Shown piece by piece: positions 17,706 through 26,378 of a stretch of 64,000 bases of DNA (position 1 is its first letter; each line of letters begins with the position of its first letter). The position numbers and the translations under genes are program-made. The stretch is from JADLHS01 sp964561105 (lineage in GTDB: Bacteria; Verrucomicrobiota; Verrucomicrobiia; Limisphaerales; JADLHS01), in contig CAZLOH010000008.1 in NCBI GenBank assembly GCA_964561105.1, positions 1 through 64,000 of the forward strand. Reading direction: 5' to 3'. The notes under the pieces were generated by a model. It was not told the DNA's origin. It was given only the letters and a program-made list of their open reading frames with translations, and did no database searches.

Positions 17706-18572
17706 ATGAAAAATCGAAAGACAGGTTTCACCCTGATCGAACTTCTGGTGGTCATTGCCATCATCGCCATCCTCGCGGCCATGTTGTTGCCCGCCCTGGC
17801 CAAGGCCAAGACCAAGGCCCAAGGCATCCTTTGCATGAACAACACCAAGCAACTCATGCTCGCCTGGCACATGTACGGCGTTGATAACAATGACGCCATT
17901 GTCGGCAGTTATCACGGTGGTGATGCCCAAGGGGGCGCTGCGGGCAACGATCCAAAAAAGTCGCCGTGGGTGACTGGCTGGTTGGACTGGAGTACCAGTA
18001 CCGACAACACCAACACTCTGTTTTTAACCGAGGAGAAGTACGCCAGACTCGGGAAGTATTTGGGCAAGAATAAGAATGTATTCCAATGCCCGGCGGACCA
18101 CTACGTCAGCACGGTCCAGGCGAGGATGGGCTGGTCCGCACGCTGTCGGAGCTTGTCCGGCAACATTGGTGTGGGAGATGGGAATGCCGATGCATCAGGC
18201 GCTCCTTGGGACACGATCTATAAACACATCAAGAAAACGACCGATTTTCAATATCCCAGTCCTGCGGAAACATGGGTCTATCTGGACGAACATCCCTGCA
18301 GCATCAACGACGCAGGTTTTTTTAATCCTCATGCCAACTCGTGGATTGACCAGCCGGCTTCCTACCATAATGGCGCAGCTGGATTCTCCTTCGCCGACGG
18401 CCATTCCGAAATCCACAAATGGACGGCTTCGCTCTCGACCCCACAGGCCAAGGCCATCAATACCACCTTTAACGGCGTCACCGCTACTTCCGTGGCGGCC
18501 AAAGACCGGGACATCTCCTGGATGAGCTATCACGCCGGGCGACGGACTCCCACATACTACGGTGGATATTAA
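17706..18572 (+). CDS. Type II secretion/type IV pilus-like pseudopilin with H-X9-DG motif
   Basis: A 288-residue prepilin-like protein. The N-terminus KTGFTLIELLVVIAIIAIL is a class III prepilin leader with the cleavage Gly before Phe and Glu at +5; the hydrophobic helix continues to about residue 35. Near the C-terminus, YHNGAAGFSFADGH matches the H-X9-DG processing-associated motif that marks a very large paralogous group in Verrucomicrobiota, Planctomycetota and Lentisphaerota. The substrate and partner secretion genes are not in the window. Such orphan pseudopilins are numerous in these genomes and their function is unknown. Confidence 0.93.
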   Translation: MKNRKTGFTLIELLVVIAIIAILAAMLLPALAKAKTKAQGILCMNNTKQLMLAWHMYGVDNNDAIVGSYHGGDAQGGAAGNDPKKSPWVTGWLDWSTSTDNTNTLFLTEEKYARLGKYLGKNKNVFQCPADHYVSTVQARMGWSARCRSLSGNIGVGDGNADASGAPWDTIYKHIKKTTDFQYPSPAETWVYLDEHPCSINDAGFFNPHANSWIDQPASYHNGAAGFSFADGHSEIHKWTASLSTPQAKAINTTFNGVTATSVAAKDRDISWMSYHAGRRTPTYYGGY

Positions 18573-18584
18573 GTCGCAATAAGC

Positions 18585-18638
18585 GACGAGGCAGGGACGG
18601 ACTCACCGGATCAACCCGGGCGTTGCTCCTCGTCTTTT
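18585..18638 (+). terminator. Possible terminator after the pseudopilin
   Basis: GACGAGG at 18585-18591 and CCTCGTC at 18628-18634 pair, followed by TTTT. The 36-base loop itself contains CCGG and CCGG segments that could stack. It is moderate in quality and lies between convergent genes. Confidence 0.45.
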
Positions 18639-18679
18639 GAGTCGGGCGGTAACAGCGTGTCCGCGCGGCACGGACAAAC

Positions 18680-20401
18680 TTACACCCCACGTCCGGCTTG
18701 CCTGGCCAGTTGCGAATACATGCTTGCCTTCGCGTGAAACTTTGGGTCGGCGTCGAGTTCCCTCGCGGTTTGCGGCAGCCGGGCCGACCAGTTGGACGCG
18801 GAAGTCGAACCGGGCACATTGAAGCGCGCCGTCAGCGCAAACACGTCCTGGACTTGAAAGACGGCGAGCCAGGAATTTGATTCCAGAACCGCGCGGGTGA
18901 AAGCCTCCTGCAATTCCCCGTTGAATTCGCGGGGCGGCTCCGCGCCCCGGGCCAGCCCGGCAAAATCCATCAGGTGTTGCAGCTCGCGCCGGTTATTCGC
19001 CACGTCCCGGCCTGATTCAATGTTGGCCCAACATTCCTGCCACAGCAGCGCAATCGGCGTGTGATCGTGGGTCGCGGGCTGGGCCAGCGAGAGGCGGGGA
19101 TATTGCTTCGGATCGGCGTAGGAGCCATCCGCTTCCCGGAACAGCATCGGGATGCGAAAGCCGGGCGTGCCCAACTTCTCGAGCGTGGGCGGAACGTATT
19201 CCGGCACGCAGCCCAGGTCTTCGGCCACCACGGTCGTTTCCCCGGACGCCTCCAGCACGACGCGCAGGATTTCCTCCCCTTGCGCCTGGTTGGCCCGCTT
19301 GTGCTCTTCCGAATCGTCCGGGAACTGCTTGAAACCGGGCAGCCGTCCCCCCGTGCGTTCGGCCGCCTGAGGTTCGTCGAGCGGCAGAAACTCCGCGTTC
19401 CGATCCGGTGTCCAGGGAAACGAATAGATGCGAAAGAAGCCCAGGACATGATCAATGCGGTACAAATGAAACACCTGCCGGATGTTGCCGACGCGTGTGC
19501 GCCACCACGCGAACTGGTGCCGGCGCAGTTCATCCCACCGGTAGTTGGGGATGCCCCAGTTCTGCCCCCACTTTTCGGTGAATGGATCCACTTTGAACGT
19601 CCGCTCCGGAGGCGCGCCGCCGCTCCAGTCGAGATCAAAGATGGTGCGATTGGCCCAGACATCGGCGCTGTAACGTCCGACGCCGAACGGAATGTCACCC
19701 ATCAGATAAACCTTTTTCGCCGTGCCGTAGTCCTTCACCGCCTGCCACTGGGCAAAGGCAATCCACTGCACGTAGGCAAAGAAGAGCTGCCGGCGATTCA
19801 GTTCCGCGCGGCGCGGCTCCGGGAGCGACAACAGCCAGGTGCGCGCCCGGCGCGGCCTCTGATGCTCCTGCGGCCAGCGATCCCACGCGGGCGAATTGCC
19901 GTTCTGCTCCATCAACGCGCGGAACAACACGTAGTCCGACAACCACTCCGCGTGCTCGCGCAGGAAGCCGCGGAACCCGGCGGCACGTTCAGTCTCCGCG
20001 TTGAAATGACGTTTGAGAAAACTCTCGAACGCAACCTCGAGCAAGGCGCGCTTGAGCGCCTTGACCCGGGGATAATTCACCGGCCCGGCGCGCAACTCTT
20101 GCAGCAATCGGGGTGTGGCCAGCTTGCGAAAGGCCCTCGGGGACAAATCCGGCAGTTGCTCCGGCGTCAGGGCCAGCGTCGTCGGCTCGATGGCAAGCGA
20201 GCTGATGGCGTTGTAAGGCGAATTGTCATCGCTAATTTCATTGATCGGCAGCGTCTGGAAAATGTTCAGCCGATGACGCTGGCACCAGTCAATCATCTGG
20301 CGCACGCCTTCCGTGTCGCCAATGCCCAGATCCGCCTCGGTGCGGATGGCAAAGGTGGGTTCGAGGATTCCGGCAAGCGACTGGTCGGGACTTAATTTCA
20401 T
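18680..20401 (-). CDS. malQ: 4-alpha-glucanotransferase MalQ (GH77)
   Basis: A 573-residue amylomaltase that transfers alpha-1,4-glucan segments in the cytoplasm. GH77 signatures are visible: SPYNAISS near residue 43, GDIPFGVGRYSADVWANR, the nucleophile Asp in LYRIDHVLGFFRIY, the acid/base Glu in VVAEDLGCVP and the third acid in ATHDHTPI. The ATG at 20401 begins MKLSPDQSLAGIL and gives a family-typical length; the longer frame extends through a dispersed repeat and is rejected. No other maltodextrin or glycogen gene adjoins it. Confidence 0.95.
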   Translation of the reverse strand: MKLSPDQSLAGILEPTFAIRTEADLGIGDTEGVRQMIDWCQRHRLNIFQTLPINEISDDNSPYNAISSLAIEPTTLALTPEQLPDLSPRAFRKLATPRLLQELRAGPVNYPRVKALKRALLEVAFESFLKRHFNAETERAAGFRGFLREHAEWLSDYVLFRALMEQNGNSPAWDRWPQEHQRPRRARTWLLSLPEPRRAELNRRQLFFAYVQWIAFAQWQAVKDYGTAKKVYLMGDIPFGVGRYSADVWANRTIFDLDWSGGAPPERTFKVDPFTEKWGQNWGIPNYRWDELRRHQFAWWRTRVGNIRQVFHLYRIDHVLGFFRIYSFPWTPDRNAEFLPLDEPQAAERTGGRLPGFKQFPDDSEEHKRANQAQGEEILRVVLEASGETTVVAEDLGCVPEYVPPTLEKLGTPGFRIPMLFREADGSYADPKQYPRLSLAQPATHDHTPIALLWQECWANIESGRDVANNRRELQHLMDFAGLARGAEPPREFNGELQEAFTRAVLESNSWLAVFQVQDVFALTARFNVPGSTSASNWSARLPQTARELDADPKFHAKASMYSQLARQAGRGV

Positions 20402-20464
20402 TTTGGCGGCCGGAGTGTGGCAGGAGCTCTGGCCAAACTCAATGGGCGTGAGGCGGCGATCACC

Positions 20465-20548
20465 CCGCCGCGTGGGGCAGCGACCGACAAGCCTCGGTCG
20501 TCTGGTCCTGCAGGCCGGCTTCCCCAACCTGGCGTTTCGAATGTGAAG
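20465..20548 (+). repeat. Dispersed repeat, copy 1 (about 84 bp)
   Basis: The segment starting CCGCCGCGTGGG and ending CGAATGTGAAGT matches the reverse complement of 52443-52527 over its whole length with scattered changes. It lies between malQ and the response regulator. It has open frames in several directions but no gene is supported. Confidence 0.75.
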
Positions 20549-20579
20549 TGCCCGGGGAAGGCAACGAAGGTTGTCCTCC

Positions 20580-20620
20580 AAAAAGAGTCAATCCCCGCCG
20601 AATGGACCCCGGCGGGGATT
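20580..20620 (-). terminator. Rho-independent terminator of the response regulator gene
   Basis: AATCCCCGCCG (20590-20600) pairs perfectly with CGGCGGGGATT (20610-20620) around a 9-base loop. On the minus strand it is followed by GACTCTTTTTGG. It lies 22 bases beyond the stop of the gene at 20642. Confidence 0.85.
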
Positions 20621-20641
20621 GCTCCGGAACCAACCGAAAAT

Positions 20642-21325
20642 TCAGGCGGGCACTTCGCGTTGCACCCAAGAGGTGGCGTATTGCGTCAGTTCGGAGGCGT
20701 CCTTGAGGTTGAGCTTCCGTTTGATCTGCTCGCGATAGTATTCGACAGTCTTGACGCTCAGATGAAGTTCGCTCGCGATTTCCTTGGTCTTTTTCCATTG
20801 ACCGATCAGATGAAACACTTCCACTTCGCGATCGCTCAGGGACTTGATCGCCGGTTGCTGCACATCCGTCTGGCCGCGCACCTGTTGCTGGAGCATCTTG
20901 GCCCCCAGCTTGTCGCTCACATACACGCTGCCCGCCAGCACTCGGCGAATGGCCGTGACAATCTTCTCCAGCGCCTCCTGCTTCATCAAGTAGCCGAGCG
21001 CCCCGGCGCGGAAGGCAATCTCGGCGTAAACCGTTTCATCATGGACGCTGACCACCAGGATCGGGAGCGCGGGAAACTGGGCTTTGATGTTGCGGATCAA
21101 TTCCAGCCCGCTGCTATCCTTGAGCGACAGATCCGCGATGATGAGATCGGCCTTGAGCCGGAGGATGGCATCGAGCGCTTTGCGCGCGTCCTCTTCTTCC
21201 CCGCAGACCACCAGGTCGTTTTGCCGATTGATGAGCTGGGCAATTCCAAATCGCACCACGGCATGATCGTCCACCAGCAGAATTTTTTTCCGGTTGTCTT
21301 TGACTTCCGCGTCTTTGGTTTGCAT
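20642..21325 (-). CDS. NarL/FixJ-type response regulator
   Basis: A 227-residue DNA-binding response regulator. The receiver domain (about residues 13-130) has the acidic pair in LLVDDH, the phospho-acceptor Asp in IIADLSLKD, the Ser in VVSVHD and the Lys in YLMKQEA. The LuxR-type helix-turn-helix (about 160-220) reads LSDREVEVFHLIGQ, TKEIASELHLSVKTVEYYRE and IKRKL. No sensor kinase is adjacent, so it is an orphan regulator here. It has its own terminator. The target genes are unknown. Confidence 0.94.
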   Translation of the reverse strand: MQTKDAEVKDNRKKILLVDDHAVVRFGIAQLINRQNDLVVCGEEEDARKALDAILRLKADLIIADLSLKDSSGLELIRNIKAQFPALPILVVSVHDETVYAEIAFRAGALGYLMKQEALEKIVTAIRRVLAGSVYVSDKLGAKMLQQQVRGQTDVQQPAIKSLSDREVEVFHLIGQWKKTKEIASELHLSVKTVEYYREQIKRKLNLKDASELTQYATSWVQREVPA

Positions 21326-21625
21326 CAGTTGTTAGGAAATGTTTGCACGGCCTCTGTTATGGTGTCCGCGTAGTGCAAGTTGGAAGCCAAATTCGCGCCA
21401 TTCGCGATTCCAGCGGTTCAATTCACCACACTGCAAGCCGGTTGTCCCAAGCCGGGACAGGCCGGCGGCAGATCAAGACAAGCGGGTTGAATTCTCCCTG
21501 TCCGTGGGCGACGGCAGCATTTCCTTTTGATTCCGCGCGCCTGACCGACGAATGGTTGCCGGCCACCACGCTCCGAGCGGTGAATGAATTGACGCGAAAT
21601 TTTATTTGGGCAATGTATCGCGCCG
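21326..21625. other. Divergent intergenic region, 300 bases
   Basis: It lies between the response regulator (minus) and the antiporter (plus). The only structure noticed is a TGTCCC/GGGACA hairpin at 21443-21459, flanked by CCGG on both sides. No gene is supported. Confidence 0.4.
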
Positions 21626-22885
21626 ATGGGAACTGAAACCCTCCCCCCCAATCCGTGGATGCTGCTGCCGTTTGTCGTTTTGCTCGGCACCATCGCTTTG
21701 GCTCCGCTGTGCGCGGCCGACTGGTGGGGAAAACACTATCCCAAAGTGGCGCTCGCCCTGGGCGCCATCACCCTGGGCTATTACCTGGTTGGCCTGCACG
21801 CTTCCGGACGGGTGCTTCAGGTGGCGCACGAGTATGCGAGCTTCATTGCGCTCATCGGCTCGCTGTTCATCGTGGCCGGCGGCATCCACATTAATGTCAA
21901 AGGCGAAGCCACGCCCGCGGCAAATGTGTTGTTCCTGCTCGTCGGCGCGGTCGTGGCCAATCTTCTGGGCACCACCGGCGCTTCCATGCTTTTGATTCGC
22001 CCGTGGATCCGGATGAACAAATATCGCGTCACCGGGCATCACATCGTGTTCTTCATTTTCATCGTGTCCAACGTGGGCGGCTGCCTCACGCCCATCGGGG
22101 ATCCGCCCTTGTTTCTGGGCTACCTCAAAGGCGTACCGTTCTGGTGGGTGGCCCGGCAGTGCTGGCCAATGTGGGCCACCGGCCTGGCCATACTGCTGGC
22201 AATGTTTTACGTTCTCGACCGCCGCAACTTTCAACGTGCGCCGCAACCGGTCCGCACGAAGGAAACCGAATCCGCTCACTGGCGTTTCGATGGCTTGGGC
22301 AATCTCTTTTTTCTGGCGGTCATCCTCGGGGCGGTGTTCATCAACCAACCGGTGTTCCTGCGCGAAGGCCTGATGCTCGCGGCGGCGCTGGGGTCCTATT
22401 TCACGACGCGCGCCGACATCCACGAGGCGAATCATTTCAATTTCCATCCGATCAAGGAGGTGGCCATCCTGTTCATCGGCATTTTTGCCACCATGATTCC
22501 GGCCCTGGACTGGTTGCAACTCAACGCCGGCCGGCTCGGCGCGCCGACCCCCGGAGTTTTCTTCTGGAGCAGCGGCGCGTTGTCCAGCGTGCTGGATAAC
22601 GCGCCCACGTATCTGAGCTTTTTCAGCGTAATGATCGGGGCCGCGCCCGCCGGCGAGATGCAGCACCTGTTGACCACGCAAGCGCCCACGCTCGTCGCCA
22701 TCAGCGTGGGGGCCGTGTTTTTCGGCGCGAACACCTACATTGGCAACGGCCCCAACTTCATGGTCAAAGCCATCGCCGACCACCAAAAGATCAAAACCCC
22801 GACGTTCATCGGCTATGTGGTCAAGTACACCCTGCCCTGCATGGTGCCGATGCTGCTCATCGTGTGGTTGATCTTCTTTCGCTGA
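21626..22885 (+). CDS. Sodium:proton antiporter (NhaD/CitM-like ion transporter superfamily)
   Basis: A 419-residue inner-membrane protein with about 11 hydrophobic helices. The motif VGGCLTPIGDPPLFLGYLKG near residue 155 and a second symmetric motif, SSVLDNAPTYLSFF near 310, are characteristic of NhaD-type antiporters and relatives in the ion transporter superfamily. It probably exchanges Na+ for H+; the substrate is inferred from family. The thioredoxin-like gene begins 82 bases after it. Confidence 0.85.
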   Translation: MGTETLPPNPWMLLPFVVLLGTIALAPLCAADWWGKHYPKVALALGAITLGYYLVGLHASGRVLQVAHEYASFIALIGSLFIVAGGIHINVKGEATPAANVLFLLVGAVVANLLGTTGASMLLIRPWIRMNKYRVTGHHIVFFIFIVSNVGGCLTPIGDPPLFLGYLKGVPFWWVARQCWPMWATGLAILLAMFYVLDRRNFQRAPQPVRTKETESAHWRFDGLGNLFFLAVILGAVFINQPVFLREGLMLAAALGSYFTTRADIHEANHFNFHPIKEVAILFIGIFATMIPALDWLQLNAGRLGAPTPGVFFWSSGALSSVLDNAPTYLSFFSVMIGAAPAGEMQHLLTTQAPTLVAISVGAVFFGANTYIGNGPNFMVKAIADHQKIKTPTFIGYVVKYTLPCMVPMLLIVWLIFFR

Positions 22886-22967
22886 TCAGCGACGATGTTT
22901 CCATTGAACACTTGGGCGGCCAAGCCGTCCAACCCTTGGACAAACAATCAACCAACGAACTGCCAAC

Positions 22968-23402
22968 ATGAAAAAAATCCTCATCGCCCTCTGCGCCACC
23001 TTCGCGCTGCTGCAACTCCATGCGGCCGAAGCCTCGTGGCTGACCGACGTGCCCCAAGCCCAAACCCAGGCCGCCAAGGAAAAGAAACTGGTCCTGCTCG
23101 ATTTCACGGGCTCCGACTGGTGCGGCTGGTGCATCAAATTACACAAGGAAGTCTTCTCCCAGCCGGCGTTCAACGACTACGCCAAAAAGAACCTGGTGCT
23201 GGTGACGGTGGATTTTCCCATGAAGAAGAAGTTGAGCGCCGCGCAAAAGCAGGCCAATGACGCGCTCGCCAAGAAATACAACATCCAGGGCTACCCGACG
23301 ATCATCGTGCTGGACGGAGCCGGAAAAAAAGTCGGTGAACTGGGCTATCAACCCGGCGGTCCCAAGCCGTTTATTGCGGCGTTGGAGAAGCTGAAAAAGT
23401 AA
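22968..23402 (+). CDS. Exported thioredoxin-fold protein
   Basis: A 144-residue protein with a signal peptide (MKKILIALCATFALLQLHAAEA). A thioredoxin-like domain follows, with active site WCGWC in GSDWCGWCIKLHKEVF near residue 50 and cis-Pro in IQGYPTIIVLDG. It should act as a periplasmic thiol oxidoreductase. The gene ends 24 bases before a strong terminator. Confidence 0.92.
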   Translation: MKKILIALCATFALLQLHAAEASWLTDVPQAQTQAAKEKKLVLLDFTGSDWCGWCIKLHKEVFSQPAFNDYAKKNLVLVTVDFPMKKKLSAAQKQANDALAKKYNIQGYPTIIVLDGAGKKVGELGYQPGGPKPFIAALEKLKK

Positions 23403-23426
23403 CCAGGCTCCTCACATCCACATCCC

Positions 23427-23455
23427 GGCGCGGCGACTTTCGCCGCGCCTTTTTT
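23427..23455 (+). terminator. Rho-independent terminator after the thioredoxin-like gene
   Basis: GGCGCGGCG (23427-23435) pairs perfectly with CGCCGCGCC (23441-23449) around ACTTT and is followed at once by TTTTTT. It separates the thioredoxin-like gene from carA. Confidence 0.95.
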
Positions 23456-23513
23456 GTCCTTCAAACTTGACCGCGCCCGATTCCAATCTAGCATCCGCAC
23501 CGTTGGTCACGGC

Positions 23514-24671
23514 ATGAAAGCAATCCTCGCACTCGAAGACGGTTCCATTTTCCACGGCACAGGCTTTGGCGCACGCGCCTCGGCCTGCGGGGAGGTTTGT
23601 TTCAACACTTCCATGACCGGCTACCAGGAAATCCTCACCGACCCGTCCTACAAAGGCCAGATTGTCACGATGACTTATCCGCTCATCGGCAACTACGGCG
23701 TGAACGATCAGGACGTGGAATCGTGGCGTCCCCACGTGGGCGGCTTTGTGGTGCGGGAAGTCTCTCCCGTGGTCAGCAACTGGCGGGCGGACCACTCCCT
23801 GACCGACTATCTTCAAACCAACGCCATCCCCGGGATTCAAGGCATTGATACGCGGGCGCTCACCAAGAAACTGCGCGTGCGCGGCGCGATGAACGGGTTC
23901 ATCTCCACGGAGGAAATCTCCGCCGACCAAGCCGTGCAACGCGCGCGGGCGTGGCCCGGTCTGGCCGGTGTGGACTACGTGAAGGAAGTCACGCATCCGC
24001 AAACTTTCCGCTGGGATGAACCCGATGAGCAGAGCGCCGACTTTACCCTCGTGCGCGGCAACGCGGCGGGGGCGGCGCGCCATCAACGCAAACCACTACC
24101 CGCCGCGGGCATTCCCATCGTCGCCTACGATTTCGGGATGAAGTACAACATCCTCCGCCGCCTGCGCCAGCACGGCTTCCGGATTCAAGTGGTACCGGCC
24201 ACGACTCCCGCCGCCGAAGCGCTCAAACACAAGCCTGCCGGAATTTTTCTCTCGAACGGTCCCGGCGACCCCGCCGCGCTCGGCTACGCGGTGCAGGCCG
24301 TGAGCGGATTGATCCGGTCCGGCATCCCCATCTTTGGCATTTGCCTCGGCCACCAGATTCTCGGCCAGGCGTTCGGCGGCAAAACCTTCAAACTCAAGTT
24401 CGGCCACCGGGGCGGCAACCAGCCGGTGAAAGACCTGGAGTCGGGCCAGGTCGAGATCACCTCCCAGAATCATGGATTCGCCGTGGACGCCGATTCACTG
24501 CCGGCCGACGTGACGGTCAATCGGATCAATCTGAACGATCAAACCGTGGAAGGGTTGCGGCACAAGACCAAGCCGATCTTCTGCGTGCAATATCATCCCG
24601 AGGCATCACCCGGCCCGCATGACTCAACCCCGTTGTTCGCCCAGTTTCGCGAGTTGATTGCTCGGAAGTGA
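23514..24671 (+). CDS. carA: Carbamoyl-phosphate synthase small subunit CarA
   Basis: A 385-residue glutaminase subunit supplying ammonia for carbamoyl phosphate in pyrimidine and arginine synthesis. The N-terminal domain shows GTGFGARASACGEVCFNTSMTG. The class I glutaminase domain has LSNGPGDPAA, the nucleophile Cys in FGICLGHQIL and the His/Glu pair in VQYHPEASPGPHD. The ATG at 23514 begins MKAILALEDGS and lies beyond the upstream terminator, so the longer frame is rejected. carB is not adjacent. Confidence 0.97.
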   Translation: MKAILALEDGSIFHGTGFGARASACGEVCFNTSMTGYQEILTDPSYKGQIVTMTYPLIGNYGVNDQDVESWRPHVGGFVVREVSPVVSNWRADHSLTDYLQTNAIPGIQGIDTRALTKKLRVRGAMNGFISTEEISADQAVQRARAWPGLAGVDYVKEVTHPQTFRWDEPDEQSADFTLVRGNAAGAARHQRKPLPAAGIPIVAYDFGMKYNILRRLRQHGFRIQVVPATTPAAEALKHKPAGIFLSNGPGDPAALGYAVQAVSGLIRSGIPIFGICLGHQILGQAFGGKTFKLKFGHRGGNQPVKDLESGQVEITSQNHGFAVDADSLPADVTVNRINLNDQTVEGLRHKTKPIFCVQYHPEASPGPHDSTPLFAQFRELIARK

Positions 24672-24706
24672 TGTCGCCGACGACGAACTAGGCCGCTGTG
24701 GGCCAG

Positions 24707-24721
24707 GTGAGATTATCTCAC
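24707..24721. promoter_or_regulatory. Dyad operator candidate upstream of the FHA gene
   Basis: GTGAGA-TTA-TCTCAC is a perfect 6-bp dyad with a 3-base centre, 20 bases upstream of the -35 hexamer of the putative FHA promoter. Its position fits a transcription-factor site. Confidence 0.45.
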
Positions 24722-24740
24722 AAAACCGAAACCTTTGCGT

Positions 24741-24768
24741 TTGACTTGAATTTGCCGGGGCCGATACC
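24741..24768 (+). promoter_or_regulatory. Sigma-70-like promoter for the FHA gene
   Basis: TTGACT at 24741-24746 and GATACC at 24763-24768 are separated by 16 bases. The ATG lies 18 bases after the -10, implying a very short leader. Confidence 0.5.
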
Positions 24769-24786
24769 TTGGCGGCGTTAACCATT

Positions 24787-25314
24787 ATGGCCAAACTTGT
24801 ATTCCTCAGTCAGGGCATGACCGGTCGGTCACACGAATTGAAGGTGGACAAGACCACCATCGGCCGGGTGGACGACAACACGTTACCCATCACCGAGGCT
24901 TCGGTTTCGAGCCACCATTGCGAAGTTTTGTTGCGCGGGACCGATGTCGTGATTCGCGACCTGGACTCCACCAATGGCACTTTCATCAACGGGGAGAAAG
25001 TTACGGAAGCCGTCTTGAAGCCGGGCCAGACGTTACGGCTGGGGCAAATTGAGTTGCGACTGGAGGCCGATGGTCCTGCCACGAGTACGGGAAAAAAAGG
25101 CACGGAGTCCATGTCGGGCGTGCAACGCGGCGTGAGCCTTACCGATCTGGAAGCCGGCGCACGGAGTGGCTTCGACAACAAGGACAAGGGCTTCACCAAG
25201 AAGGATAACAAGGCGAACAAAATTTTTCTGATCGCCGCCATTGCCGTGGGCGTCATCATCGTCGCTTTGGTGCTGATCGCGCTGATGACCGCCAGCTCGC
25301 CCACCAAACCCTGA
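24787..25314 (+). CDS. FHA-domain membrane-anchored protein
   Basis: A 175-residue protein. Residues about 1-95 form a forkhead-associated phosphothreonine-binding domain: TIGRVDDNTLPI, SVSSHHCEV, DLDSTNGTFING and LRLGQIELRL. A polar linker rich in Lys and Asp follows, then a C-terminal helix (IFLIAAIAVGVIIVALVLIA) that should anchor it with the FHA domain facing the cytoplasm. I chose the ATG at 24787 over an upstream TTG. It probably recruits a Thr-phosphorylated partner; no kinase is in the window. Confidence 0.9.
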   Translation: MAKLVFLSQGMTGRSHELKVDKTTIGRVDDNTLPITEASVSSHHCEVLLRGTDVVIRDLDSTNGTFINGEKVTEAVLKPGQTLRLGQIELRLEADGPATSTGKKGTESMSGVQRGVSLTDLEAGARSGFDNKDKGFTKKDNKANKIFLIAAIAVGVIIVALVLIALMTASSPTKP

Positions 25315-25340
25315 CTCAACCGAAAGATTTATCCGCCCCG

Positions 25341-25374
25341 CCGCCGGCGTTGTTTCCGGCGGTCTTTTATTTTT
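25341..25374 (+). terminator. Terminator after the FHA gene, overlapping the hemB 3' end
   Basis: CCGCCGG (25341-25347) pairs with CCGGCGG (25356-25362) and is followed by TCTTTTATTTTT. It also covers the last codons of hemB on the other strand, where it is not followed by a T run. Confidence 0.85.
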
Positions 25375-26374
25375 CCCGCAGCCACTCCGCCACGTCGGCC
25401 GCGGCGTACGTGATCAAGATGTCCGCCCCGGCCCGCCGCATCGCGAGCAAGCTTTCCAGCGTCACCGCGCGCTCATCAATCCAACCCTGGGCGGCCGCCG
25501 CCTTCACCATCGAGTACTCCGCGCTCACCGCGTACGCCGCCGTCGGGTAGCCGAACTCCGCCTTCACTCGCTGGATGATATCGAGATACGCCAGGGCCGG
25601 CTTCACCATCACAATGTCCGCACCCTCGACAATATCCAGCGCCACTTCCCGGAGCGCTTCTTCGGCATTCGCCGCGTCCATCTGGTAGCTGCGGCGGTCG
25701 CCGAATTTTGGAGTGGATTCGGCGGCTTCGCGAAACGGACCGTAAAAGGCGGAGGCAAACTTCGCGGCGTACGACATGATCGGCGTCTCCGCAAATCCCG
25801 CGCGATCCAGCGCCGCGCGCATCGCCCGCACGCGCCCATCCATCATGTCGCTGGGTGCCACCAGGTCCGCGCCCGCCTCGGCGTGACTGACGGCGGCCCG
25901 CGCGAGCAACGACAGCGTTGGATCATTCAAAATTTTTGTCCCGCGCGCACCGGTCTGCACAATTCCGCAATGACCGTGCGACATGTACTCACACAGGCAA
26001 ACATCCGTGATGACGAGCAGTTCCGGCAGCGCCCGCTTCAACTGACGCACCGCTTGTTGCACGATCCCGTTGCGCGCGTAAGCACCGGTGGCCCGCGCGT
26101 CCTTCCGGTCGGGAATCCCGAAGAGCAGCACCGCCGGAACGCCGAGCGCGTGAACCCGCGTCGCCTCGCGCACCAGTTCGTCCGGCGACAATTGGAACAC
26201 GCCGGGCATGGCAGCGATGGGGCGGCGCACATGACGACCACTGCGGACGAACAACGGCAGCACCAGTTGCTCAACGCTCAGGCGCGTCTCGCTCACCAGC
26301 CGCCGCAGCGCCGCCGATTGCCGGAGACGGCGCGGGCGCACGGTCGGAAACTGTCCTCCCCCGTGGAGATTCAT
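25367..26374 (-). CDS. hemB: Porphobilinogen synthase (delta-aminolevulinic acid dehydratase)
   Basis: A 335-residue enzyme condensing two 5-aminolevulinate molecules to porphobilinogen in tetrapyrrole synthesis. Conserved segments include LVLPLFVRSG, ITDVCLCEYMSHGHCG with the cysteine metal-site ligands, SDMMDGRV, the Schiff-base Lys in MSYAAKFASAFYGPFR and the second active-site Lys in MVKPALAYLD. It starts 4 bases after the stop of the LysR gene, so both probably share a transcript. Confidence 0.97.
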   Translation of the reverse strand: MNLHGGGQFPTVRPRRLRQSAALRRLVSETRLSVEQLVLPLFVRSGRHVRRPIAAMPGVFQLSPDELVREATRVHALGVPAVLLFGIPDRKDARATGAYARNGIVQQAVRQLKRALPELLVITDVCLCEYMSHGHCGIVQTGARGTKILNDPTLSLLARAAVSHAEAGADLVAPSDMMDGRVRAMRAALDRAGFAETPIMSYAAKFASAFYGPFREAAESTPKFGDRRSYQMDAANAEEALREVALDIVEGADIVMVKPALAYLDIIQRVKAEFGYPTAAYAVSAEYSMVKAAAAQGWIDERAVTLESLLAMRRAGADILITYAAADVAEWLREK

Positions 26375-26378
26375 CGCT

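Noticed and set aside
20402..20581. N-terminal extension of MalQ
   Set aside because: The extra codons read through a dispersed repeat; the family start is the ATG at 20401.
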